Source: a virus
IMG/VR virus record: IMGVR_UViG_3300025769_000511
Coordinates: 1 to 31,262 of that record
Reading direction: 5' to 3' (one strand)
DNA length: 31,262 nt
The notes under the pieces were generated by a model, which did no database searches, was not told the origin of the DNA, and worked only from the letters and a program-made list of their open reading frames with translations. This document shows positions 13,454-21,697 of the stretch, piece after piece. Both the position numbers and the translations under genes were made by a program. Numbering within the stretch: position 1 is the stretch's first letter; each line of letters starts with the position of its first letter.

Positions 13454-15743
13454 ATTTGTAACATCATTTAGTGATAGTGGTTATGTAAGCTACGCTAAGA
13501 ATATGCTAGAGTCAGTGGCTAAGTTTTGGAAGAACGATCTGAAGTTGATTGCTTACTACCATGACTGCCCTGAAGAATTAGTAGCTGACTTTCCACAGTC
13601 AGAAGTTATTGAGTATCGTAATCTAAATGATGTTCAAGACATGCTGAACTATCGAGAAAGAATGAAGGACCACGATGGTACTGAGGGTGGCAAGATGCAG
13701 TACAATTGGCGCATGGATGCTATCAAGTGGTCACACAAAGTATATGCCATGACTGATCTGTCCCTAGAGATTGGTGACAAGGAAGCAAAGGGTGGCTGGA
13801 TGATCTGGTTGGACGCAGATACTGTAACTACAAAACCCTTCTCTAAAAATAAACTAATGAAGATTGTTCCAAACAAGTGTGAATTGGTTTACTTGGGAAG
13901 GCAGGACACAGACTACAGTGAAACTTCTTTTGTTGCATTTAACCTTGACTATCAGTCACCACACTATCTGCTTGCTGATCTGAGGGGATGCTATGATATT
14001 GGTGAGGTAGTATCGTATCGTGAATGGCATGATGGATTTATCTTTGAACGTCTTCTAAAAATCTACCTTGCTCATGGAATGAAGGCACACAATCTCACAC
14101 CAAATGTTACTGGATTGGCTGCCTTTGCCAACTCACCGCTGTCACAATACATGGTACACTACAAGGGTAATTTAAAGGAGCAGCTATCTAAGGAAGAAGT
14201 TACACCTGATGTTAATCTTCCTCGCTACCGTCAGCTTGCTGATCTGGTACGTACATACGCTACTGATAGTATCGTTGAGGTAGGTACATGGAATGGTGGA
14301 CGTGCTATTGAAATGTCTCTTGCTGCATTTGAGAAGACTGACACACTACACTACACAGGCTTTGATCTATTTGAAGATGCAACAACAGAGACAGACGAGT
14401 TAGAGTTTAATGGTAAAGCACACAATGCTATGGAAGCTGTAACAAAACGTCTAACAGAATTTGCAGAGAAGATGAAAGAGAAGGACAAGACGTTTACCTT
14501 TGACTTGTACAAGGGTGACAGCAAGAAGACACTAAAGAAACACCGCAGTAAGTTAAAGAATGTATCCTTTGCATTCATTGATGGAGGTAACAGCGAGGAA
14601 ACAAAGAAGGCAGACTATGACAACCTTGACCATGTTCCTGTTATTATCTTTAATAATTTCTTTTCAAAGGATCAGGAAGGAAAGATTGTTGATGAGAAAC
14701 GTCAGGTAGTAAATCGTTTTCTAAAGTCTCTGCCCAACAAACGTATTACAGTTCTTCCTTCACAGGACAGAGTAAGAGAGGGTGGGCATACTCATCTAGC
14801 TGTGCTACTTAATGGTGATGACGTACCTGATTTACCTGTAGAGTTTAGGCGTGTACCTATTGTAGTTCAGCCACGTGACTCTGTACCAAAGGATAACATC
14901 GTTGACAATATCAATAAGAATGTAGAACTTATTAACAGTTGGGACATGATTCGTAACTGTCATGTGCATGACGAACATGCTATCATTGTATCTGGTGGAT
15001 CATCCGTTGACTTTAAGAAACTAAAGAAGCTACAAAAGAAAACAAATGGACGAATTGTCTGTGTAAAACACAGCTATCCAAAGTTGCTCAAGGCTGGTAT
15101 AAAACCATGGGCATGTGTTATACTAGACCCTCGACCTATTGAAGGTGAAAGTACGCACGGTGTTGTACGATCTACTTTGTTTGAGACAGTTGATCCAAGC
15201 ACCATGTTCTTTGTTGCGTCAATGACTGATCCTTCAGTGACAGAGTTGTTGTTATCAAAGACTAATCAGGTGTATGGCTGGCACGCTTACTCACAGGCAG
15301 TAGCTAATACAGTTAAGAATCAGAAGGGTAAGAGTCTAAAGATAAACGAGAACCTAAATGTACCTGAAGACACTACGTTTGTTAATGGTGGTACTTGTGC
15401 AGCAATGAGAGCAATAGGCATGATGCATATATTTGGCTTTAGAAACTTTCATCTGTTTGGTTTTGACTGTTCATTCCCTGATGAGACAGCTATTGATCTG
15501 AAAGAAAAGTTAGAAGACGGTAGAAACAAGTACATGAAGGTAGAGACAAACGGTTCAGAGTTTTGGACTACTGGTGAACTTCTTGCTATGGCACAGGATT
15601 GCGAAAAGTTATTTGATAATGACTCTATTGAAATGAATGTGTTCATGTATGGAGAAAATACTCTTGTCTCTGAGGTATATAAAACCTCAAAGCAGGCAGA
15701 TAAAGTTTACTACATTGATTTAATTACAAAGCAAGCAGCTTAA
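13446..15743 (+). CDS. Fusion protein: glycosyltransferase + SAM methyltransferase + DUF115, 765 aa
   Basis: Three domains follow each other. Residues 1-250 form a GT-A type transferase, with start RFVTSFSDSGY and DxD in MIWLDADTV (D123, D125). Residues about 260-440 form a class I methyltransferase with motif I SIVEVGTWNGG (275-285), GFDLFED and SFAFIDGG. Residues about 480-725 resemble DUF115/MAF proteins, with AIIVSGGSSVDF (512-523), LLKAGIKPWACVILDP, FVNGGTCAAM and FHLFGFDCS. DUF115 proteins act in flagellin or surface glycosylation. I chose ATG 13446 over GTG 13437. It overlaps the GT8-like gene. The acceptor is unknown; fusing these activities suggests sequential building of one sugar. 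Confidence 0.78.
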   Translation: MVRFVTSFSDSGYVSYAKNMLESVAKFWKNDLKLIAYYHDCPEELVADFPQSEVIEYRNLNDVQDMLNYRERMKDHDGTEGGKMQYNWRMDAIKWSHKVYAMTDLSLEIGDKEAKGGWMIWLDADTVTTKPFSKNKLMKIVPNKCELVYLGRQDTDYSETSFVAFNLDYQSPHYLLADLRGCYDIGEVVSYREWHDGFIFERLLKIYLAHGMKAHNLTPNVTGLAAFANSPLSQYMVHYKGNLKEQLSKEEVTPDVNLPRYRQLADLVRTYATDSIVEVGTWNGGRAIEMSLAAFEKTDTLHYTGFDLFEDATTETDELEFNGKAHNAMEAVTKRLTEFAEKMKEKDKTFTFDLYKGDSKKTLKKHRSKLKNVSFAFIDGGNSEETKKADYDNLDHVPVIIFNNFFSKDQEGKIVDEKRQVVNRFLKSLPNKRITVLPSQDRVREGGHTHLAVLLNGDDVPDLPVEFRRVPIVVQPRDSVPKDNIVDNINKNVELINSWDMIRNCHVHDEHAIIVSGGSSVDFKKLKKLQKKTNGRIVCVKHSYPKLLKAGIKPWACVILDPRPIEGESTHGVVRSTLFETVDPSTMFFVASMTDPSVTELLLSKTNQVYGWHAYSQAVANTVKNQKGKSLKINENLNVPEDTTFVNGGTCAAMRAIGMMHIFGFRNFHLFGFDCSFPDETAIDLKEKLEDGRNKYMKVETNGSEFWTTGELLAMAQDCEKLFDNDSIEMNVFMYGENTLVSEVYKTSKQADKVYYIDLITKQAA

Positions 15744-15748
15744 AGGAG
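15742..15748 (+). promoter_or_regulatory. Strong ribosome binding site
   Basis: AAAGGAG lies eight bases before the ATG of the small membrane protein at 15757 and directly after the stop of the fusion gene. It is one of the best Shine-Dalgarno matches in the window, suggesting independent and efficient translation of the lysis-type cassette. Confidence 0.7.
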
Positions 15749-15756
15749 ATAAATAA

Positions 15757-15975
15757 ATGATTGAACTTCTTACAAATAACTCAGATGTTATTATCAGTAC
15801 AGTCACAGGCATTATTACAGTAGCTAGCCTTATCATTGCAGGAACTAAAACTCCTGATCCTGACACACTTCTAGGCAAGCTATATAAAGTAGTAGAGTTT
15901 CTAAGTCTTACTATCGGCAAGGCCAAGGAAACAGGAAAGCCTGAAGAAAAACCTAAAGAAGTTAAGGCTGAGTAA
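15757..15975 (+). CDS. Small membrane protein, possible holin, 72 aa
   Basis: One membrane segment is clear (about residues 10-29, VIISTVTGIITVASLIIAGT), followed by PDPDTLLGKLYKVVEFLSL, a possibly amphipathic helix, and a charged Lys/Glu/Pro tail. Size, topology and position directly before the spanin genes make a holin-type role reasonable, but one membrane helix and no sequence signature leave it uncertain. Its stop overlaps the ATG of the i-spanin-like gene. No endolysin gene is part of this cassette. Confidence 0.65.
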   Translation: MIELLTNNSDVIISTVTGIITVASLIIAGTKTPDPDTLLGKLYKVVEFLSLTIGKAKETGKPEEKPKEVKAE

Positions 15976-16196
15976 TGCTTTCTCTCTTTTCTTCTGTTCT
16001 AAATATCTTTACCAAGATACTTCCCTTGATCTTTGCATTCAAGGCAGGAAGAGATAATGCACAGAAAAAGGAACTAGAGCAGGCAGTAAAGAACACACAG
16101 GAAAGAAACAAAATTGAGAACGAAGTTAGTCGTATGTCTGACGATGTTGTTATTAAGCGGTTGCGCAAGCGTTGGAGGAGAGGCAGCGTACTGTAG
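15975..16196 (+). CDS. Rz-like inner-membrane spanin (i-spanin), 73 aa
   Basis: The N-terminus is a membrane anchor (LFSSVLNIFTKILPLIFAF) followed by a charged coiled coil (NAQKKELEQAVKNTQERNKIENEV) and a basic end (IKRLRKRWRR). This is the layout of i-spanins, which join an o-spanin to fuse inner and outer membranes in the last step of lysis. The call rests mainly on this architecture plus the overlapping lipoprotein gene at 16114, the classic Rz/Rz1 arrangement. It is shorter than lambda Rz (153 aa). A Gram-negative host follows from the spanin pair. Confidence 0.7.
   Translation: MLSLFSSVLNIFTKILPLIFAFKAGRDNAQKKELEQAVKNTQERNKIENEVSRMSDDVVIKRLRKRWRRGSVL
16099..16105 (+). promoter_or_regulatory. 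Ribosome binding site that supports a TTG start
   Basis: AGGAAAG lies eight bases before TTG at 16114 inside the i-spanin gene. It decides the start of the embedded o-spanin gene: the next ATG (16144) has no comparable site and would give a signal peptide without its basic n-region. Confidence 0.6.
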
Positions 16197-16299
16197 TTGG
16201 TCATCTCCAATTATGATCAGTGATGCTGACTCTCTTTCTAACGATACTGCTCGTCAGATACTAAGCCATAACCTTACATGGGAAAAGTTTTGTAAATGA
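16114..16299 (+). CDS. Rz1-like outer-membrane lipoprotein spanin (o-spanin), TTG start, 61 aa
   Basis: The product begins MRTKLVVCLTMLLLSGC, a complete lipoprotein signal: basic n-region, hydrophobic core and lipobox LLSGC with lipidated Cys17. The mature part is 45 residues, contains two more Cys and ends SHNLTWEKFCK, similar to other short phage o-spanins. The gene starts within the i-spanin gene in another frame and runs 103 nt past it, as in partly embedded Rz/Rz1 pairs. The start codon is TTG, chosen for its ribosome binding site and because only it gives a full signal peptide. Its stop overlaps the terminase gene start (ATGA). Confidence 0.78.
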   Translation: MRTKLVVCLTMLLLSGCASVGGEAAYCSWSSPIMISDADSLSNDTARQILSHNLTWEKFCK

Positions 16300-16745
16300 A
16301 GGAACTTAATCTAAAGCAGGAGAAGTTCTGCCAAGCCTATGTGATGTACCGTAATGCTACTGAAGCTGCTAAAGCTGCAGGATATTCAGATGTATCTGCA
16401 CATACACAGGGTCATAGACTAAAGCAACGACCTGAGATTAATGAGCGTATTGAGGAACTTGAGAAGGAACTTGAGACACGCATTGATGTTATTGCAGAGG
16501 TAGAAAATCAATACAATTATGCTAAGAGTGCAGGACATACCAACAGTGCAATCAAGGCACTAGAGGTACTGTCCCGCATTCGTTCTACAAAAGAAGAAGA
16601 AGCTGTTAAATCTATTGCTGAACTAGAACAAGAGATAGTTAATAGCTTAGAGATATTGGGAGAAGACAGAGCATCTAAGATGTTTCTTAAATGCTCTTGG
16701 TTTACTTCTGTGGAGAATGAGGATTACCTTGAAGATGATTGCTAG
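16296..16745 (+). CDS. terS: Terminase small subunit, 149 aa
   Basis: This DNA-recognition subunit of the packaging motor has the family's N-terminal helix-turn-helix: LNLKQEKFCQAYVMYRNATE, then AAKAAGYSD, then GHRLKQRPEINERI, which matches the Terminase_2 pattern. A long charged coiled coil (residues 45-115) follows, as expected for ring assembly. The C-terminus is acidic. The large terminase usually follows directly, but here the strand switches, so it must be elsewhere. The last 44 nt overlap, antisense, the end of the convergent gene at 16702. Confidence 0.85.
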   Translation: MKELNLKQEKFCQAYVMYRNATEAAKAAGYSDVSAHTQGHRLKQRPEINERIEELEKELETRIDVIAEVENQYNYAKSAGHTNSAIKALEVLSRIRSTKEEEAVKSIAELEQEIVNSLEILGEDRASKMFLKCSWFTSVENEDYLEDDC

Positions 16746-17088
16746 TTAGTTCATCTATTAAAGGGTGACGACCATTATGCATATGTTGCAAAGTTAGTAC
16801 ATCTTTTTGTAAACTTTTAATTTGCTCTTGAATTTCCCCACGTCTTGAATTTTCTTTTGCAAGATTATCTGGGCTGAGAATATCTGATAAAACTTTTATC
16901 TGTTGTCTTAACACTGCTACATTATTCTCTGCTGTATCCAGTTCTCTATTAACCTCATCCACAGCACTTTTAATTTCTTCTTGTGTTGCCTTCAGTGTAT
17001 TAACTTGTGCACGCACCAATGCCCATGCACCAGACAGTGATGCAACTACTGCTCCAACTTGAAACAGAAACTGCGCATCCATTTCCAT
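16702..17088 (-). CDS. Membrane-anchored coiled-coil protein, 128 aa
   Basis: One N-terminal membrane segment (about residues 7-26, FLFQVGAVVASLSGAWALV) is followed by a long coiled coil (26-100) and a His/Asn/Pro-rich tail. It is the last gene of the late - strand block; its ATG overlaps the stop of the preceding gene (TAATG). The architecture resembles spanin-like or holin-associated proteins and other phage envelope proteins, but there is no signature and a spanin pair already exists on the + strand. Function unknown. Confidence 0.7.
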   Translation of the reverse strand: MEMDAQFLFQVGAVVASLSGAWALVRAQVNTLKATQEEIKSAVDEVNRELDTAENNVAVLRQQIKVLSDILSPDNLAKENSRRGEIQEQIKSLQKDVLTLQHMHNGRHPLIDELTSNHLQGNPHSPQK

Positions 17089-17870
17089 TAGTTAGAAACA
17101 TTCTTAATATAGATAACAGAAAAGTCAGCAGACACAAGATTGTTTGACCCTGAACTAGCTGCTCTCATCTCAAGGTCAGTCTTTTCCTGTACTTCAATTG
17201 GATATTTAAGAACAAAGTCTGCTACACCACCAGCCCCAATAGTTTGTTTTATCATAGTTCTAAATACACCACCAAAATTTCTTTGTATTGCTCTGATAGC
17301 GACGTACTGATTGGCATTTGTTGTACCTGTTGCCACATTAAAATGATCAAAGTATCCTGTATAACCTGCAGGTACTGTCCAAACTGCCATAAGAGTTTGA
17401 TTCTCTCCCAGTGCAATCTGAGCATAGATAGTAGCAGGAACACCAGTAGTTACAGTTCCTACACCCACATAGATATTACCTGCTGCTGTACCTCCTGATC
17501 CTGCTGTCAGAACATATGCTCTGTTTACTCTAAGAAAAGAGGTGGTAGTATTTACTGCTGTCTGACCATTGAGAGTTACAATTTCCTGTACCTCGTTGTA
17601 GTCTCCATCAAGACCTTGAACAAGAATAGTCCTTGCTCCTGTACCTGCAGCAGTATCATCAGTAGAACTAGATGAAACTTTCATTACAGTAGCTGCAGAT
17701 GGATAGGCATAGATACCACCAGCATCCCAGATAGTTTCTTCATCACCGTTAATATCTGGATTAAATCCAAATTTAAAGATGATCTTGTGATCATATATTT
17801 GATTACGAGATACCTGTAAATCAAACGGTTCGTTCTTGCCAAATCTTGTAACTGATGATGGTATACCCAT
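17088..17870 (-). CDS. Beta-rich phage structural protein, 260 aa
   Basis: The protein is rich in Gly, Thr, Ser and Val with alternating hydrophobic pattern, as in virion decoration or fibre-type proteins. Blocks such as IIFKFGFNPDI, ETIWDAGGIYAYP and VQGLDGDYNEVQE give it a pattern I associate with marine phage virion proteins of unknown exact role. No signal or membrane segment. A ribosome binding site GGAG lies eight bases before the ATG, overlapping the end of the large internal protein gene. It might be a head decoration or capsid fibre protein; that is inference. Confidence 0.65.
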   Translation of the reverse strand: MGIPSSVTRFGKNEPFDLQVSRNQIYDHKIIFKFGFNPDINGDEETIWDAGGIYAYPSAATVMKVSSSSTDDTAAGTGARTILVQGLDGDYNEVQEIVTLNGQTAVNTTTSFLRVNRAYVLTAGSGGTAAGNIYVGVGTVTTGVPATIYAQIALGENQTLMAVWTVPAGYTGYFDHFNVATGTTNANQYVAIRAIQRNFGGVFRTMIKQTIGAGGVADFVLKYPIEVQEKTDLEMRAASSGSNNLVSADFSVIYIKNVSN

Positions 17871-17872
17871 AG

Positions 17873-20800
17873 TTATTCTCCAATTTGTAATTCTGGTGGA
17901 TCACCACGTAGATCAGCACCACGGTAAAAGTTTTCTAGTTTAGCCATGTTTCGTCTTAAATCTGCTATCTCTTGAGTGTAGTACTCACCAGTTTTCTCAT
18001 ATAAGTTTCTATTTATATCTAACCAAAATTGTCTCTTGTCTGCTTTTGTAGTAGGAATAGAACGGCCATTTAAAATACCACGTATAGCATTTTTAGATGG
18101 TACTACACCACGTAGATCGTATGAGTTTAAATTTTTTATTAATTCTTGTTTACCTACTATACCTTCCATATCCTGAAAGAGTTTGCGAATAGCCTGTTGT
18201 GCAGTAAATTGCTCTTGAAGAACTTCATTATATTCTTTCATAACTTCTTCATAGTCATACCTTGATCTAGGATCAGCAAGCATGTCAGCAAGTTTACCTG
18301 CAAAGCTATTAAAGTTCTGCCGTGCATTAGAATTAATTGTATTAAGAGTGTATCCCATAACTCTCTTAGGATTAAATACTTCTTCTCTCAAGCCGGGAAA
18401 AACTAAACCATTCTTTTGTAGTAAATCAATAAACCCTTCAGCAGGTTCATCTACTGTACCAAACCTTTGAGGATAGAAGAACCGTTCTACATCTGAACCG
18501 GGAGTACCAAACTTCTCAAATGCCTCTGCATCCTGTGCCATGTCTCGTACAAACTTAGTGTATCCCGGTTCTAATGCTTTACCCATAGAGGCTAAGTCTC
18601 TGGCAACGTCAGTTGATTTACCCGTAATCACATTACCTAAATCCATAGCTGCTTCTAGTGCAAGAGAAGGAGACACATAAGGTTCAAATAGTTTCTTTCC
18701 TGCTTGAACAATAGACTCATCTAAATCTTTACTTACATCTTCACCACGTGATGCTTTCATCATAAGAGGTACAATACCCGCAATAACATATTGATCAGGA
18801 TTTAGATAACTAACATCTACATATTCAGGCACACCATCTTTTGTTCTGCCTGTTACAACCAGTGCAGAGTTTTTCTGCCAGTCAGGTAGGTGTGCTCTCA
18901 TCTTGTCTACTGTTTCATTTTCTCCAAGAGCAGCATTTAAAGCATATGCACCTGTGTATATCGCACCCTGCACTGCGTATAAAGAAGCAAGTCTTTTAAT
19001 ACCTTGATTACGTAAAGCTGCATTACCTGTCTCAAAACCTTCAACCATTTCGTCAGTTCCAGTTTTAAGAATTTGATATACGTTACGTAGACGTTCTGCA
19101 GGATAGGCAGTAAATGAACCAATGATAGGAAATGCTCGCATCTTTTCTAACAACGGAGGAATGCGACCATATAGTGGTGTTACATTACCTGTCTTAATTG
19201 CAGCTTGCTCGTTGATATAGTCTTCACGTGTAGGATTTATTACGCTATACTGTTGTTGAAACTCTGCTAGTTTTCTTTGCTGTATCTCAGGAGAAAAAGA
19301 ATCAAATACTTTTTTAGCTTGTTGTCTTTCATTCATAAATACTGCAAATTTAGCAGCATCATCAATACCACCATATGTTTCCCTTGCAAATTTAGCAGCT
19401 ATTTTACCGGGTTTACCAAATGTGCTAAGACCACCAGTAACCATAAACTTTTCCATAATGCTACCATCATCCATTCGATCAGTAACATCACCAAAGCGTC
19501 TTAGAGTTTGATTAAGATCAATGTTTGATCCTTGTAAACCTAAATCTTGAAACTCTCGTATAGCTGTTCTCAACTCAGGATTATCTAAACCACCTTTCTT
19601 TAGTAGATTACCTATGTATCTACCACCATTAGCTAATCCTTTGATATTACCGCTTGCCATTACATAACCACCTGCGCCTAAAGCGTTACGAATGATAGAT
19701 ATAGGACTGTAGACTGTCTTACCTGCTTTAGCAAAAGCCTGTGTTCCTAAGAAAGAACGCATAGCTGTACCAATAAGGTTGTCCTTTTCTGCAGCTTGAT
19801 GACCAAAGAAATTTTTATCGAATAACTCTTTTAATTTAAGACCTTCATCTCTTCTTACGAATATATTTTTTAGATCATCATCAACACGTTCATACGGCAA
19901 AGACATAACTGCATCTGCATCTTTGTCTTTATATTTAGATACACTTTGAGTTAAAGGAATTATATCGTCAGTTCCTAATCTTGCAATAGCCTCTGCAGGA
20001 TTAGCTGCTCTTACGGCAAAACCATTCTCTATTAAATTAGCACCAATGTCTCTGGCAGTATTTGCTCTTGCTGCTGTATCAACAATACCATTAATTGTTT
20101 CTGCAATACGTATAGCAGGACGGTTATTATAACCTAGTATTTTTCTTACTACTGAAGGAAGTTCCTTTTTCATTATCTCAGCAGTTTTCTTACGAGCAGC
20201 AGCTTGTTGCTGTGCTTCTGTTTTATTCTTGAACTTATTAGAAGATTTGACAATCTCTAACTGCTCTAGGAAGATATCTTCTTCTTCCACATCTTGTCGT
20301 ACTCTCTGCTTAAACGCTCCTGTTTCAATTCTTCTGCTGCGAGAAGGAGCATACAATTCCTCTGCTGCTTCTCTAACAAGTTTATCTTCCATATCAGGAT
20401 TAACAACCTGACCTTCAGACATATATTTTCTAGTATACTTTTCCCACCTACTACTGGTAGGGTTTTCTTGCATAGCAACTTTTAACTCTGTAAGAACGTC
20501 TGGATTTTCTTTTAAAAACTCTTTAAAATTTTGTGTTCTTTTATTTACTGCATGTGCTTCAGGAACATTACGGACATAATTAGCATCATAAATTTCAGAA
20601 CCTTCAGTAAAGTATCCCCTTGTCTTTTTATTTAAAGCAGAATCTTTTCCATATTTAAATGCTTCTTCACGCAGATTAAAAAAGTCATTTATAATTTTAC
20701 CTGCTTCTGCATCCTTTGCAGTCACTGCTTCAAGAGAAGTTGCATCACCTTGCAGTGCTTTATTAATTAAACTATTCTCGCCTTGTGCTTCTTCAGGAGT

Positions 20801-21694
20801 AAAAGATTTAGATAGAACTGTATTAAATTGCTCTGTAAGTTTATCTGCTCGATCTTTAATTGAAGATGCTTGTCCTGCATTACGTTCAATAAGTCTACGT
20901 TCAACCTCAGACAGACCTGCGGTAGGCAGAAGATTACGTTCCATCCATGCCGTTGCTCTTTCAACTTCAGGGACAACAGTCCTTGCCATCTCAAAGCCAG
21001 ATTTAAATGGTTTAGCTGCAACAGTTCCTAGCATACTAGCCGCTACACCTGCTACAGGACTAAGTGTACCTTCTAATATACCTTGTAATGCAACAGTGGT
21101 AGGATCAATCTCTTTACGTAGACCAATATCTTTCTCTACACTTTGTTTTTCATAACCTTGATATGCACCACCTACACCTGCAACTGTACCTTCTGCAGCT
21201 AGGCTTTTTAAAACTGCAGGTGATGCAAAGTTTTTAATCTTAGCTTTTAGTGCTTGTCTTACACCCAGCTTTGCAGCTTCCTTTGCTGCTAATCCTGCAG
21301 CACCACCAGCACCAAGAGTAAATGCACCTGCAACAGCAGAAGCTAGATTGGTAGGATCACTTACACCTGCTAGAAAATAGTCTGCAATTGCTGCTCCTTT
21401 TGGTGCAGACCCTTCTCCAAAGTTAGGTAGACGTTCAACAGCATCCATTGACCGTGCAAGAAGTTGACGATCAACATCATCCATATCTTCCACATTAGAA
21501 GCAACACCCATAGTAGATAATAAATTAGTATCAAAGTATCTTTTCTTTGTTAGAAAAGTATCTAATATTTCTTTATTATCACCATAAGCAACTGGTTCAC
21601 CTAACGACTCAAGAGAATAATACATAGAATCAATTATATCTTGATCCTGTAGTAGTCCCTCGTATGTTGTTCCTACCTGTTGTTCTTCAGACAT
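17873..21694 (-). CDS. Giant internal virion / DNA-ejection-type protein, 1273 aa
   Basis: Size, position after a gp13-like GNAT protein and a coiled-coil protein, and largely helical composition match the T7 gp16-type internal virion proteins that form the ejection channel across the host envelope. Ala/Gly-rich hydrophobic stretches (about residues 115-150, for example SAVAGAFTLGAGGAAGL, and about 640-700) could be membrane-active. T7 gp16 carries an N-terminal lytic transglycosylase domain; I see no such motif here, and peptidoglycan cleavage is instead encoded in the 1002-residue protein upstream. Similarity is in architecture, so the gp16 label is inferred. Confidence 0.7.
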   Translation of the reverse strand: MSEEQQVGTTYEGLLQDQDIIDSMYYSLESLGEPVAYGDNKEILDTFLTKKRYFDTNLLSTMGVASNVEDMDDVDRQLLARSMDAVERLPNFGEGSAPKGAAIADYFLAGVSDPTNLASAVAGAFTLGAGGAAGLAAKEAAKLGVRQALKAKIKNFASPAVLKSLAAEGTVAGVGGAYQGYEKQSVEKDIGLRKEIDPTTVALQGILEGTLSPVAGVAASMLGTVAAKPFKSGFEMARTVVPEVERATAWMERNLLPTAGLSEVERRLIERNAGQASSIKDRADKLTEQFNTVLSKSFTPEEAQGENSLINKALQGDATSLEAVTAKDAEAGKIINDFFNLREEAFKYGKDSALNKKTRGYFTEGSEIYDANYVRNVPEAHAVNKRTQNFKEFLKENPDVLTELKVAMQENPTSSRWEKYTRKYMSEGQVVNPDMEDKLVREAAEELYAPSRSRRIETGAFKQRVRQDVEEEDIFLEQLEIVKSSNKFKNKTEAQQQAAARKKTAEIMKKELPSVVRKILGYNNRPAIRIAETINGIVDTAARANTARDIGANLIENGFAVRAANPAEAIARLGTDDIIPLTQSVSKYKDKDADAVMSLPYERVDDDLKNIFVRRDEGLKLKELFDKNFFGHQAAEKDNLIGTAMRSFLGTQAFAKAGKTVYSPISIIRNALGAGGYVMASGNIKGLANGGRYIGNLLKKGGLDNPELRTAIREFQDLGLQGSNIDLNQTLRRFGDVTDRMDDGSIMEKFMVTGGLSTFGKPGKIAAKFARETYGGIDDAAKFAVFMNERQQAKKVFDSFSPEIQQRKLAEFQQQYSVINPTREDYINEQAAIKTGNVTPLYGRIPPLLEKMRAFPIIGSFTAYPAERLRNVYQILKTGTDEMVEGFETGNAALRNQGIKRLASLYAVQGAIYTGAYALNAALGENETVDKMRAHLPDWQKNSALVVTGRTKDGVPEYVDVSYLNPDQYVIAGIVPLMMKASRGEDVSKDLDESIVQAGKKLFEPYVSPSLALEAAMDLGNVITGKSTDVARDLASMGKALEPGYTKFVRDMAQDAEAFEKFGTPGSDVERFFYPQRFGTVDEPAEGFIDLLQKNGLVFPGLREEVFNPKRVMGYTLNTINSNARQNFNSFAGKLADMLADPRSRYDYEEVMKEYNEVLQEQFTAQQAIRKLFQDMEGIVGKQELIKNLNSYDLRGVVPSKNAIRGILNGRSIPTTKADKRQFWLDINRNLYEKTGEYYTQEIADLRRNMAKLENFYRGADLRGDPPELQIGE

Positions 21695-21697
21695 TTA

